A stretch of DNA of 10,672 bases. It comes from a candidate division WWE3 bacterium (GTDB lineage Bacteria > Patescibacteriota > WWE3 > 9FT-COMBO-53-11). Shown here in pieces: positions 1 through 5,761 of this stretch. Positions within the stretch are counted from its first letter, which is position 1; every line of letters begins with the position of its first letter. The translations under genes and the position numbers were made by a program. The notes beneath the pieces are model-generated. The model made no database searches, was not told the origin of the DNA, and worked only from the letters and a program-made list of their open reading frames with translations. The stretch is taken from the NCBI GenBank assembly GCA_030620855.1, contig JAUXIZ010000015.1, positions 1 through 10,672 on the forward strand. Reading direction: 5' to 3'.

Positions 1-60
1 AAAGGAAACAAAAAGAAAAGCCGATCTACTCTAGTGAGCAAATCGGCTCGTTTCTTTTTT
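1..60 (-). terminator. Rho-independent terminator after the lipoprotein gene (possibly bidirectional)
   Basis: On the minus strand, AGCCGAT (48-42) pairs with ATCGGCT (25-19), a 7-bp stem. A short inner CTC/GAG helix is possible in the loop. It is followed by a T-rich run from position 18 to 1. The stop codon of the lipoprotein gene (61-59) sits at the upstream edge. On the plus strand the same stem is followed by a T-rich stretch (51-60), so it could also stop transcription from the other side. Seen directly; function inferred from the classical stem plus U-tract layout. Confidence 0.85.
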
Positions 61-640
61 ACGCAGTTACGCTTGGGAAGGGTAAATCAACACGCGGGTT
101 GGTGTAGATGACTCGAATCTCCCCTTCCACGGTTTCATAGACCAACACACTGTTGGGGACCAGCAATCCCGTACCCCCAGCAGGGTTGTAAACGGCTATT
201 ACGCAGCTTTTGCCTTCTCCAAAGAAGTAGGTAGGCCGGAATTGATCGAAGAGTGCCCCTGGTTCAAGAATGTAGCGCAGGAGCTCATCCTGGTAATCCT
301 CAACAAAGTCCCGCTGCTCTCCTAAGTTCTCTGGAGTAATGTTCTCCAACGGTTTGCAGTCTTGGGTTATTAGCTTGAGAGCCTCTCCCGCATCCAGAAG
401 GAGAGACGTCACTACCATCGGTGGGGCAGCCAGCTGCGGTACCTCGGTGGGAACCTCGGTCGGAACTGCGGTCGGCTCCAACGTTGAGGTTGGAACCATG
501 GTCGGCATAGATGTTGGTGCAACCGGAGACGAAGCTTCCGTAGGGGAAGCAGCAACCTCGGTTGGCTGCGCTAAGTTTCCAACGCAACCGGATACCACCA
601 ATCCAACCATAACGGCAAGAACTATAAAAAACTTACGCAT
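59..640 (-). CDS. Secreted lipoprotein with Pro/Thr-rich linker, function unknown
   Basis: Predicted 193-residue lipoprotein. Residues 1-18 are a signal peptide (Arg-Lys, hydrophobic core) ending in a lipobox V-S-G-Cys19, so the mature protein should be lipid-anchored on the outer face of the cytoplasmic membrane. Residues about 24-68 form a low-complexity linker built from PTEV/PTxVP-type repeats, which looks like a flexible stalk. Residues about 77-193 form a compact domain with two cysteines (Cys95, Cys136) that I do not recognise. The frame stays open up to a TTG at 658, but ATG 640 is chosen because AAAGGAGGG lies 6 nt upstream of it. The gene has its own promoter (690-718) and terminator (1-60), so it is probably a separate unit next to the pilus operon. 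A role at the cell surface is inference; nothing ties it directly to the pilus except position. Confidence 0.85.
   Translation of the reverse strand: MRKFFIVLAVMVGLVVSGCVGNLAQPTEVAASPTEASSPVAPTSMPTMVPTSTLEPTAVPTEVPTEVPQLAAPPMVVTSLLLDAGEALKLITQDCKPLENITPENLGEQRDFVEDYQDELLRYILEPGALFDQFRPTYFFGEGKSCVIAVYNPAGGTGLLVPNSVLVYETVEGEIRVIYTNPRVDLPFPSVTA
441..476 (-). repeat. Degenerate 12-nt tandem repeat in the lipoprotein linker
   Basis: Three successive 12-nt units (441-452, 453-464, 465-476 on the plus strand: acctcggtggga, acctcggtcgga, actgcggtcggc) encode the PTEV/PTAV four-residue repeats of the stalk. More decayed copies continue to about 515. The unit length is a multiple of three, so copy-number change would lengthen or shorten the linker without a frameshift. 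Confidence 0.7.
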
Positions 641-646
641 TTCATT

Positions 647-655
647 CCCTCCTTT
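647..655 (-). promoter_or_regulatory. Strong Shine-Dalgarno site that sets the lipoprotein start at 640
   Basis: AAAGGAGGG on the minus strand, separated by 6 nt (AATGAA) from ATG 640. It argues against the upstream in-frame TTG at 658, which lies before the site. It is one of the few strong SD sites in the window. Confidence 0.85.
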
Positions 656-689
656 CAAGGGTTTTTGAGTTTTAAGTTTCTTACCCTAT

Positions 690-718
690 AGTATATCAGA
701 GGACTTGGGTTAAAACAA
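690..718 (-). promoter_or_regulatory. Extended -10 promoter for the lipoprotein gene
   Basis: On the minus strand, TTGTTT (718-713) is followed after exactly 17 nt by TATACT (695-690, 5 of 6 consensus), with TG one base before the -10 (698-697), an extended -10 element. The start of transcription would fall near 683, giving a leader of roughly 43 nt. It lies in the gap after the YwbE-family gene, which shows no clear terminator, so read-through from the pilus operon is also possible. Seen in sequence; activity inferred. Confidence 0.65.
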
Positions 719-728
719 TTCACGAAGA

Positions 729-989
729 TTAAAGTAAGTCTTCCTCACCGGGAAGATCACCTTGAATGGTGTGGACAGTCTCTTTTTCCGGGGGAGTGAG
801 CTGTTGAACGCGAGCGACGGTTCCGTCTTCAAACATTACCTTTATCCCACGGGAGTGAAATGGTTTGCTTGTGAGGATTTTTTTAACAACACCCTCGGTC
901 AGCTCGCTTGTGGTGTAATTTCTTTTCTCCACAGCCCAAACTCGTTGTCCAACCTTTATTTCTTTTCTTGCGGGAACTTTATCTTCCAT
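729..989 (-). CDS. ywbE: YwbE family protein (DUF2196)
   Basis: An 86-residue soluble protein with no signal peptide or membrane segment. The core (about residues 8-64) matches what I know of the YwbE/DUF2196 family: RKEIKVG (8-14), an LTEGVVKKILT block (30-40), SRGIKV (46-51) and EDGTVARVQ (54-62). The family is small and predicted beta-rich, and as far as I know has no established biochemical role. The basic, SH3-like pattern makes nucleic-acid or ribosome binding a guess only. Residues 68-86 form an acidic tail beyond the core. ATG 989 lies 7 nt after the stop of the PilX-like gene, with no obvious Shine-Dalgarno, so it is probably the last gene of the pilus operon. Family assignment is confident; the link to pilus function is only by location. 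Confidence 0.85.
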   Translation of the reverse strand: MEDKVPARKEIKVGQRVWAVEKRNYTTSELTEGVVKKILTSKPFHSRGIKVMFEDGTVARVQQLTPPEKETVHTIQGDLPGEEDLL

Positions 990-996
990 CTAGTGC

Positions 997-1872
997 TTAG
1001 CGCGAAAGGGGAGAGGAATCGGAACCGGAGAAGATCGCAAAGTCGAAAAGCTCCGATAGCGCAGGATTGATCCTCACAATCTCAACTTTTCTTTTGACCT
1101 GCCCGGAGAACCCTGTTGATTCGATCTTTGCTCCTTGGGTAGGGAAAATCGCCCCACCTGCAGCTTCGGTTGCTATAGAAATGGGCTCTGTTGCGTAGAG
1201 CAGGCGAAGACGCAACACAGTTGGATATTTTCCACCTGGAGGAGTAGCAGTAACCCTGTAACCGTAGGTTGTCCCGCCAACGCTGTAACTGCCAAGCGTA
1301 AGTTTTGGAATGCCGTTTGCTCTTGCCGAATCCGTATCATAGGCGTTCCTTTGTAGTTTGTAGTTGCCGGTCGTGCAGGTTGGACCATCGTCATCACAGT
1401 AAATCAAGCTAACCTCAAGCCCTGGATTTGCCGCCAACTGATCGGAGCTTGCCCGGTCTACAAAATAGATACTTATCTGCGTATCCCTGGGATAGGTGAC
1501 CAAATTCATCTCAATAGTGTTGTCTCGATCGATTGGAGGAAGATCGTTAAAGATAGACGCTTGTCCTAAAACACTCACTTGGTAGTTAAAGTCGTTGTTG
1601 CCGTCGCCGGTTATATCAGCTGCGGCCGGATCATAGGGGGCGGAGCAACTTCCATCACTCAAGCATTTTAAAGCCTCCTCCGCCCCGGCCTCTGCAAAAG
1701 CCAAAGCTTTAGCGGACTGGGCCGAAAACGAGATTTGGCGAAGCGTGGAAATAGAGCGGGACGCAACGGAAACCCCAAGCGTTAGGGAAATCGCCATAAC
1801 AAGAAGAATTATAATTAGCGCCTGTCCAGACTTGGTAACTTGGTTTTTGATAATTTTTCTCATCATTTTCAT
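997..1872 (-). CDS. PilX-like minor pilin
   Basis: A 291-residue prepilin-like protein. The leader of 16 residues is basic and ends in Ser-Gly16, followed by Gln17 and a hydrophobic helix (about 17-38). Position +5 of the mature form is Ile21, not Glu. Lack of Glu5 is usual for the PilX/GspK class, which sits at the pilus tip. The helix runs on into an Ala-rich coiled stretch ending in AEAGAEEAL (about 60-68), typical of PilX-type N-termini. The globular part (about 70-291) holds four cysteines (70, 76, 159, 166) and a D86-x-T88-x-D90-G-x-x-D94 loop resembling a calcium site. Possible starts are Met1, Met3 and Met4; none has a good Shine-Dalgarno, and Met1 is kept. It closes the set of four minor pilins. 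It probably has a role in pilus initiation or at the tip, in the membrane before assembly. Confidence 0.8.
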   Translation of the reverse strand: MKMMRKIIKNQVTKSGQALIIILLVMAISLTLGVSVASRSISTLRQISFSAQSAKALAFAEAGAEEALKCLSDGSCSAPYDPAAADITGDGNNDFNYQVSVLGQASIFNDLPPIDRDNTIEMNLVTYPRDTQISIYFVDRASSDQLAANPGLEVSLIYCDDDGPTCTTGNYKLQRNAYDTDSARANGIPKLTLGSYSVGGTTYGYRVTATPPGGKYPTVLRLRLLYATEPISIATEAAGGAIFPTQGAKIESTGFSGQVKRKVEIVRINPALSELFDFAIFSGSDSSPLSR

Positions 1873-1877
1873 ATTAC

Positions 1878-1916
1878 AAAAAACGCAGTTTATTTGCTAG
1901 CGATTGAAAATTGCGT
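1878..1916 (-). terminator. Weak stem-loop with U-tract between the PilW-like and PilX-like genes (possible attenuator)
   Basis: In the minus-strand transcript, ACGCA-A-UUU (1916-1908) can pair with AAA-C-UGCGU (1891-1883): 5 bp, one A/C mismatch, 3 bp, with a loop of about 16 nt. It is followed at once by U residues (1882-1878). It lies in the 50-nt gap before the PilX-like start. The stem is short and the loop long, so at best it would lower expression of the downstream PilX-like and YwbE genes. Confidence 0.25.
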
Positions 1917-1922
1917 CCTAAA

Positions 1923-2462
1923 TTACTCATAAATTCTCAAAGAAACAGAAGTTTGCAGAGTTGTCCCGGCCTGAAAGTCTATCCGGCTACCCGCCCCCAG
2001 CGGCTGGCTTAAAGATATCGTAATCGCAACAACCGGAGGATCCGCGGTCGAAACTGAAAAAGTTAAACTAGTGACGTTTACTCCAGATGTAAATGCATTA
2101 TCGGTTAGAGAAATGGTGTTCCTTGCGACGTATCCGTTGTCGGTTGGGGTTGGGGCGACGAAAGAGTAAGAAACGGACTGTCCGGTGGAGCTGATGATGG
2201 ACAAGTTTGTGGCTGAGAAGTTAACGATCGAGCGAGCGTTTCTTATTTCCCCGGTCATCTGAGACAAAACGGTGTTTCCGTTTTGCTCAACCTCGGCAAT
2301 AATGCTGGCCTTGTTGTAGGAGCGGGTGACGTTTCCAAAAATATCGACAGCGATTGCGCCGATAATACCGATTAATCCAACAACAACCAGAAGTTCAATG
2401 AGCGTGAAGCCCAACTTTACGCTGGTTAATGGTGAGTGATTAATAGTGGATGATTTTCTCAT
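1923..2462 (-). CDS. PilW-like minor pilin with long leader
   Basis: A 179-residue type IV prepilin. The leader is unusually long for this locus (18 residues, ending at Gly18). Phe19 is +1 of the mature form, Glu23 is the canonical Glu5, and residues 19-40 form the hydrophobic helix. The rest is Ser/Thr-rich beta sequence without cysteines, with a PilW/GspJ-like order (helix, V-E-Q-N-G segment at 58-62, then strands). ATG 2462 is chosen over the in-frame TTG at 2468 because it overlaps the TGA of the preceding PilV-like gene as ATGA, a standard coupling arrangement. It is likely a minor pilin that joins the GspH-, PilV- and PilX-like subunits in a priming or tip complex. The exact PilW/GspJ assignment rests on gene order and helix style, not on a search. 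Confidence 0.8.
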   Translation of the reverse strand: MRKSSTINHSPLTSVKLGFTLIELLVVVGLIGIIGAIAVDIFGNVTRSYNKASIIAEVEQNGNTVLSQMTGEIRNARSIVNFSATNLSIISSTGQSVSYSFVAPTPTDNGYVARNTISLTDNAFTSGVNVTSLTFSVSTADPPVVAITISLSQPLGAGSRIDFQAGTTLQTSVSLRIYE

Positions 2463-2866
2463 TGCCAATCAGCGAGGAAGGTCGTAAGATCAACGTTGTG
2501 GCTTCCTCCGGAATCCGACCAAGACACAATAAGGTTAAACTGCAGCTTGCCGCTTGTTGGCTCGGAAACACTAAAGCTTCTGGTAAGCAATCCGAGCGAT
2601 TCCGTCCCGGCCACCGTGTCCCACTCAGATCCGGTCCACACAACTTGATATGGACCCCCTGATGTAGGAAGAAGAGAATAATCCCGGTCGCGGATTGAAC
2701 GGAGCGCCTCAATACCTTCTTGCGCATACTGTACGGCCAAAGACCGATTCCTGGTTAAAGTAGCGGTGCGGACGGCCCCGACCGCCAAAATAACAAGGCC
2801 GGTAATAATTATAATTGAAATCCCCAAAGCCACGATCGCCTCGACTAAAGACTGTCCTTTTTTCAT
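2459..2866 (-). CDS. PilV-like minor pilin
   Basis: A 135-residue prepilin with a short leader, MKKG, then Gln5 (+1) and Glu9 (mature Glu5), and a hydrophobic helix of about residues 5-27. The KGQSLVEA start, with Gln rather than Phe at +1, is the usual look of PilV/GspI-type subunits. The C-terminal part has a W-T-G-S-E-W segment (77-82) and ends in beta-like sequence. The frame is open upstream to an ATG at 2917, which would add 17 residues and overlap the GspH-like gene by 47 nt. I prefer ATG 2866: it gives a standard short leader and begins 4 nt after that gene's stop, although neither start has a good Shine-Dalgarno. Its stop overlaps the next start (ATGA). Likely part of the minor-pilin initiation complex. 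Confidence 0.8.
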   Translation of the reverse strand: MKKGQSLVEAIVALGISIIIITGLVILAVGAVRTATLTRNRSLAVQYAQEGIEALRSIRDRDYSLLPTSGGPYQVVWTGSEWDTVAGTESLGLLTRSFSVSEPTSGKLQFNLIVSWSDSGGSHNVDLTTFLADWQ

Positions 2867-2870
2867 TTTG

Positions 2871-3452
2871 CTACGGGCACGATGTTCCATCATCATCTTC
2901 AAAAATGCTTCGCTCATTTACTTTAAGATAGCGAGCTTGAGCGATGCCCTGCAAGCGCACCCCAACAATAACGCAGTCGATACCCAAATCCGGCGAGCAG
3001 TCAAAATCATCGGATCCGCCGATGCAGATTGATCCAGCGTCATTCAAAAACCCCACTGCCCCATGAGGAAGAACAAAAAGAGCATTAACATTAGAACCCG
3101 CAGGAAGCTGACCCAACGGGTCAAAAAACTCTACCTCAGAGGAAATATCCCGCGTGAACCTTGCAACAGCCGGGTCGGTGTAGGCCACCGAAGGAGTGGA
3201 GAAAAGCTCTAAGGTGTTGGTTCCAGGCACAATATGCACACCCCAGTTTAGCCCGCCAACTGAAGAAAGTACTCTATTTTGGGCCTCTTTCAAGGTGGTT
3301 TCCAAAGTCTTTGCGGATTGAGAGAGGGTTTGGGTTCGAGAGTAGGAATTGAAAGCCGCTGCCGAAACCGCAGTTATTACAGCCATGATTGTAATAACAA
3401 CGAGAAGTTCAATTAAGGTGAAACCGTTTTTGGTTCGTCGTTGGTAGTTCAT
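2871..3452 (-). CDS. GspH/FimT-like minor pilin
   Basis: A 193-residue prepilin. The leader of 10 residues is basic and ends at Gly10, Phe11 is +1 and Glu15 the mature Glu5, and the hydrophobic helix covers about 11-33. After a helical stretch with KTLETTLKEAQNRVLSS (48-64) come N-W-G-V (69-72) and alternating strands. This order (helix, short 'WGV' strand, then a late IVGVRL strand at 162-167) is what I associate with GspH/FimT subunits. Four cysteines (143, 152, 160, 192) all lie in the C-terminal quarter and may form disulfides. It starts 44 nt after the membrane protein gene, with a TATAAT box in that gap but no Shine-Dalgarno. It leads the minor-pilin block, so its expression may be separable from the upstream genes. 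Confidence 0.85.
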   Translation of the reverse strand: MNYQRRTKNGFTLIELLVVITIMAVITAVSAAAFNSYSRTQTLSQSAKTLETTLKEAQNRVLSSVGGLNWGVHIVPGTNTLELFSTPSVAYTDPAVARFTRDISSEVEFFDPLGQLPAGSNVNALFVLPHGAVGFLNDAGSICIGGSDDFDCSPDLGIDCVIVGVRLQGIAQARYLKVNERSIFEDDDGTSCP

Positions 3453-3469
3453 AGATAGCAGCCAAGTAC

Positions 3470-3475
3470 ATTATA
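3470..3475 (-). promoter_or_regulatory. Candidate -10 box before the minor-pilin block
   Basis: A perfect TATAAT on the minus strand, in the 44-nt gap between the membrane protein gene (stop 3497) and the GspH-like start (3452). No convincing -35 hexamer is found 16-19 nt upstream and there is no TG extension. The leader would be only about 10 nt and lacks a Shine-Dalgarno. A weak internal promoter is possible; chance in an AT-rich gap is also plausible. Confidence 0.3.
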
Positions 3476-3496
3476 TAGAAAAGAAAGGATTACCGA

Positions 3497-4441
3497 TTAT
3501 TCTCCCTGTTCGTCGGAAAATGCAAAACCATAGATACTTGGGTCAGAAGAAATATCTTCTATTACAAAAGTTAAATACGTCAGGCCTTCTACATTTTGGA
3601 ATTGCACCGGATATTCCACATAAAAACGGCCACCCTTACGAATAACATTGCTTGGTTCGTTGAAGTAAACATATGGACCAAGCACATCTCTAGTGTTCTT
3701 TATAGGATTGTGGATCAACATATTATTTAAAACAGCTCCACAATATTTACAAAAATTGTCATAATCTTTTTTGTTGTAATAGCCAAACATTTCTTTCGCT
3801 AAGGGGTCAATATACGCAATTATTTCTTTTTGTTCCGTATCCTCGAGTGTATAGGTCTTGTTTGCAAACATATCTGCGCTTAGAAGTAATATTCCTATTG
3901 ATAGAAATATGCCCAAAATCCCTAAAATCTTTTTCTTTTTAATAATTAAGAAAATACCGAATATCGAAAGTATTAATATGTGAACTCGCGTATAAATAAA
4001 GTTTTGGTAATACGCTGGTGAACCTGTTCCAAAGATGACTAACATTAGAACAACTAGGAAAATACAAACCAGAGACATTAGTTTTTTAACCCCTTGTTTT
4101 GTTTTTAACCAATAAAAAGAGTTAATTAGAAAAAAAGGTAAGGAAGATAACATTATTAACATGAAAGCTTTTTCATCAAAGGCGCTGGAAAAAATGACGT
4201 CGGCTTTATTTCCAGCAATACCAAATGCTGTTAAAGACATAAAAAACAGGGTAAAAAATGATATTGAACTTAAGAATCTTAAGTCTTTAATAATAAGCAG
4301 GGTGTAAATTAACATTGAAATTGAAAAAGCGACAAGAGCTGAAAGCAAATTTTTTTCTGAAAGATAATAGAAGGAAAAGCCCGCTGGTATAAATGCTGTC
4401 AAGTACAAAAGAACCCAAGACACTTTTTTAACATTTACCAT
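3497..4441 (-). CDS. Polytopic membrane protein of unknown function inside the pilus operon
   Basis: A 314-residue protein that I do not recognise. About seven hydrophobic segments are visible (roughly 8-26, 31-51, 57-75, 92-110, 120-138, 152-166, 171-189), followed by a soluble C-terminal domain (about 200-314). That domain has a Y-Y-N-K-K-D-Y-D-N-F pattern at 221-230, a C231-x-x-C234 pair, and later strands. Its layout is loosely like NTF2/DUF3887-type domains, which is only a guess. The gene is visibly poorer in GC than its neighbours: two 60-nt lines inside it (3901-3960 and 4081-4140) each have 14 G+C, against 34 in 5161-5220 of pilD. ATG 4441 has no Shine-Dalgarno. It lies 33 nt after a pilin and 44 nt before the GspH-like gene, same strand. 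It may be a later insertion or an accessory pilus component. Confidence 0.8.
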   Translation of the reverse strand: MVNVKKVSWVLLYLTAFIPAGFSFYYLSEKNLLSALVAFSISMLIYTLLIIKDLRFLSSISFFTLFFMSLTAFGIAGNKADVIFSSAFDEKAFMLIMLSSLPFFLINSFYWLKTKQGVKKLMSLVCIFLVVLMLVIFGTGSPAYYQNFIYTRVHILILSIFGIFLIIKKKKILGILGIFLSIGILLLSADMFANKTYTLEDTEQKEIIAYIDPLAKEMFGYYNKKDYDNFCKYCGAVLNNMLIHNPIKNTRDVLGPYVYFNEPSNVIRKGGRFYVEYPVQFQNVEGLTYLTFVIEDISSDPSIYGFAFSDEQGE

Positions 4442-4474
4442 TTTATATTTTGGAAAAATCGTTACTAATTATGG

Positions 4475-4909
4475 TTAGGGATTACCTGTCCCGTAGTTGT
4501 AACCGCTCTCGAGGGTAATGTCGCTGCCATCCAATCTCTTGCAGGCGTTTGACGTTGCCGAAGCGGCCTCCAAGTAAGCGGCCACGCAATATGTTTGGTC
4601 GCTGTCAAAGGATCGGTAGTGGTAAGTCACCCCGCTACCGCCCGGATCTGAAGGTAAAATCTTAATGTAGGTGGGAGTAAGGGAAGATAGGGCAGTTTCG
4701 ACGTCGGCCCAAGATCCGCTTGCCACATAAGAGTTGTTTTCCGCGTAGTAAATCTCTAAAGCGTTCCTTAGCGAGGAAAAATCGCTTTGGCGCTTTGCGT
4801 CGCGGGCCCGGGCCTGAGCCCTGGTGTAGGAGGCCATACCAACGGAGGCCAAAAGCCCTATGATGGTGATAACGACCAGAAGTTCAATTAAAGTGAAGCC
4901 TCTTTTCAT
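4475..4909 (-). CDS. Type IV pilin, PulG-like
   Basis: A 144-residue prepilin with a four-residue leader, MKRG, Phe5 as +1, Glu9 as mature Glu5, and a long hydrophobic helix (about 5-27) continuing into an amphipathic arm rich in Arg/Ala/Lys (28-50). The arm ends in L-E-I-Y-Y-A-E-N-N-S (51-60), common in major pilins and pseudopilins. LPSDPGG (85-91) followed by Y-x-Y matches the calcium-loop region of PulG-type folds. Cys108 and Cys123 could form the C-terminal disulfide loop typical of pilins. It begins 37 nt after the pilD stop, without a clear Shine-Dalgarno. It is a good candidate for the major pilin or a second fibre subunit; which of the two canonical pilins dominates cannot be read from sequence. 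Confidence 0.85.
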   Translation of the reverse strand: MKRGFTLIELLVVITIIGLLASVGMASYTRAQARARDAKRQSDFSSLRNALEIYYAENNSYVASGSWADVETALSSLTPTYIKILPSDPGGSGVTYHYRSFDSDQTYCVAAYLEAASATSNACKRLDGSDITLESGYNYGTGNP

Positions 4910-4946
4910 AACTAAATGGATGTTAGCAAAAAGCGGGAACCTTTTT

Positions 4947-5756
4947 CTAGAAGCTCAGAAGAGTAAGATACCAATCCAAAATATATTCTCCAAAAAGAAG
5001 TGTGGCAAAAGCGGCGATTATCAAAAAAGGGCCAAACGCAACTTTGTCTTTAAGGTGCTTTTTCTTTAAAACCAAAAGAACCGCTGCCACCAAACCACCA
5101 AGCGTAAAGGTTAAGAATATCTGGACTAAAACGAGTGGAAAGCCAACCAAAAGTCCGGCCGCAAAACCAAGCGGCGGATCCCCGTCTCCCATCCCTCGCT
5201 TTTTTGTCGCCCAACGAATAAGCTGGAAAAGAGCAAACACTCCCAGCGCCCCTAAAATATCAAGACCTAAATTAAAACCGTTCGAGTCAAAGTTGGTTAA
5301 GTAAAATGTTGCCCGATAAAGAAATGCCGCCCCTGCCCCAACGAAAAGGAACTTATCCGCGATCACTTGCTCCAAAATGTCTGTAATAAAAGCGGCGATA
5401 AGCGCGGATACCGCGACCAAAAGAGGAACAAAAGCCAAAAGCTTGAAATTGATCCCCAAAACGCCAAACTTAAAAGCCAATGAAGCAAATACGATCCCGG
5501 TTCCGACCTCCACAATCGGGTACTGCCAGCTTAAGGGTTTCCTGCAATAACGGCAGCGCCCCCGCAAAAACAAAAAAGATAGAAGAGGTATAAGGTCAGA
5601 GGCAGATAAGACATGCCCGCAGTCTTCACATTTTGAGCGTCCTGTGGGGGACTCACCGCGAAGAATTCGCCTCGCCCAAACGTCAAGGAAGGAACCGACA
5701 GCAGTTCCAAGTAAGAAATAGAGCATAGTTGCGAGTAGCAAGTAGTTAATAGTCAT
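4947..5756 (-). CDS. pilD: Prepilin peptidase PilD
   Basis: A 269-residue polytopic aspartyl protease that removes prepilin leaders and usually N-methylates the new terminus. The N-terminal part has G-T-A-V-G-S-F-L-D-V (17-26) and two zinc-type pairs, C43-x-x-C46 and C68-x-x-C71, enclosing the methylase-associated cytoplasmic loop. Catalytic Asp126 is in I-T-D-I-L-E-Q-V-I-A-D. The second catalytic site aligns to G-D-G-D193. The two residues after Asp193 are Pro-Pro, where PilD proteins normally have x-Lys (GxGDxK). FGPFL (241-245) is the conserved late loop. Length fits the family. It starts 5 nt after the previous stop, so it is co-translated with the pilin-like gene upstream. It should process all the pilin-type proteins encoded here. 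Confidence 0.95.
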   Translation of the reverse strand: MTINYLLLATMLYFLLGTAVGSFLDVWARRILRGESPTGRSKCEDCGHVLSASDLIPLLSFLFLRGRCRYCRKPLSWQYPIVEVGTGIVFASLAFKFGVLGINFKLLAFVPLLVAVSALIAAFITDILEQVIADKFLFVGAGAAFLYRATFYLTNFDSNGFNLGLDILGALGVFALFQLIRWATKKRGMGDGDPPLGFAAGLLVGFPLVLVQIFLTFTLGGLVAAVLLVLKKKHLKDKVAFGPFLIIAAFATLLFGEYILDWYLTLLSF

Positions 5757-5761
5757 CGCTC

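Noticed and set aside
659..728. Terminator between the YwbE-family gene and the lipoprotein gene
   Set aside because: Only a 4-bp GGGT/ACCC pairing is possible, without a T-tract; the gap is better explained as the lipoprotein promoter and leader.
762..1070. Plus-strand open frame across the YwbE-family gene
   Set aside because: Antisense to a gene with a recognisable family match; no start signal or domain seen.
997..1872. Missing Glu5 in the PilX-like protein as a novelty
   Set aside because: Lack of Glu5 is expected in the PilX/GspK class, unlike in the pilin-like protein at 5762-6283.
2440..2727. Minus-strand frame overlapping the PilV-like gene
   Set aside because: It is a shifted frame of the PilV-like coding sequence, without prepilin features.
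2867..2917. Upstream ATG 2917 for the PilV-like gene
   Set aside because: It would make a 21-residue leader and a 47-nt overlap with the GspH-like gene; the internal ATG 2866 gives the standard MKKG leader right after that gene's stop.
4928..4946. AAAAAG/CTTTTT inverted repeat between pilD and the PulG-like pilin
   Set aside because: A 6-bp stem that is nearly all A/T, with no separate U-tract after it, is too weak to call a terminator.
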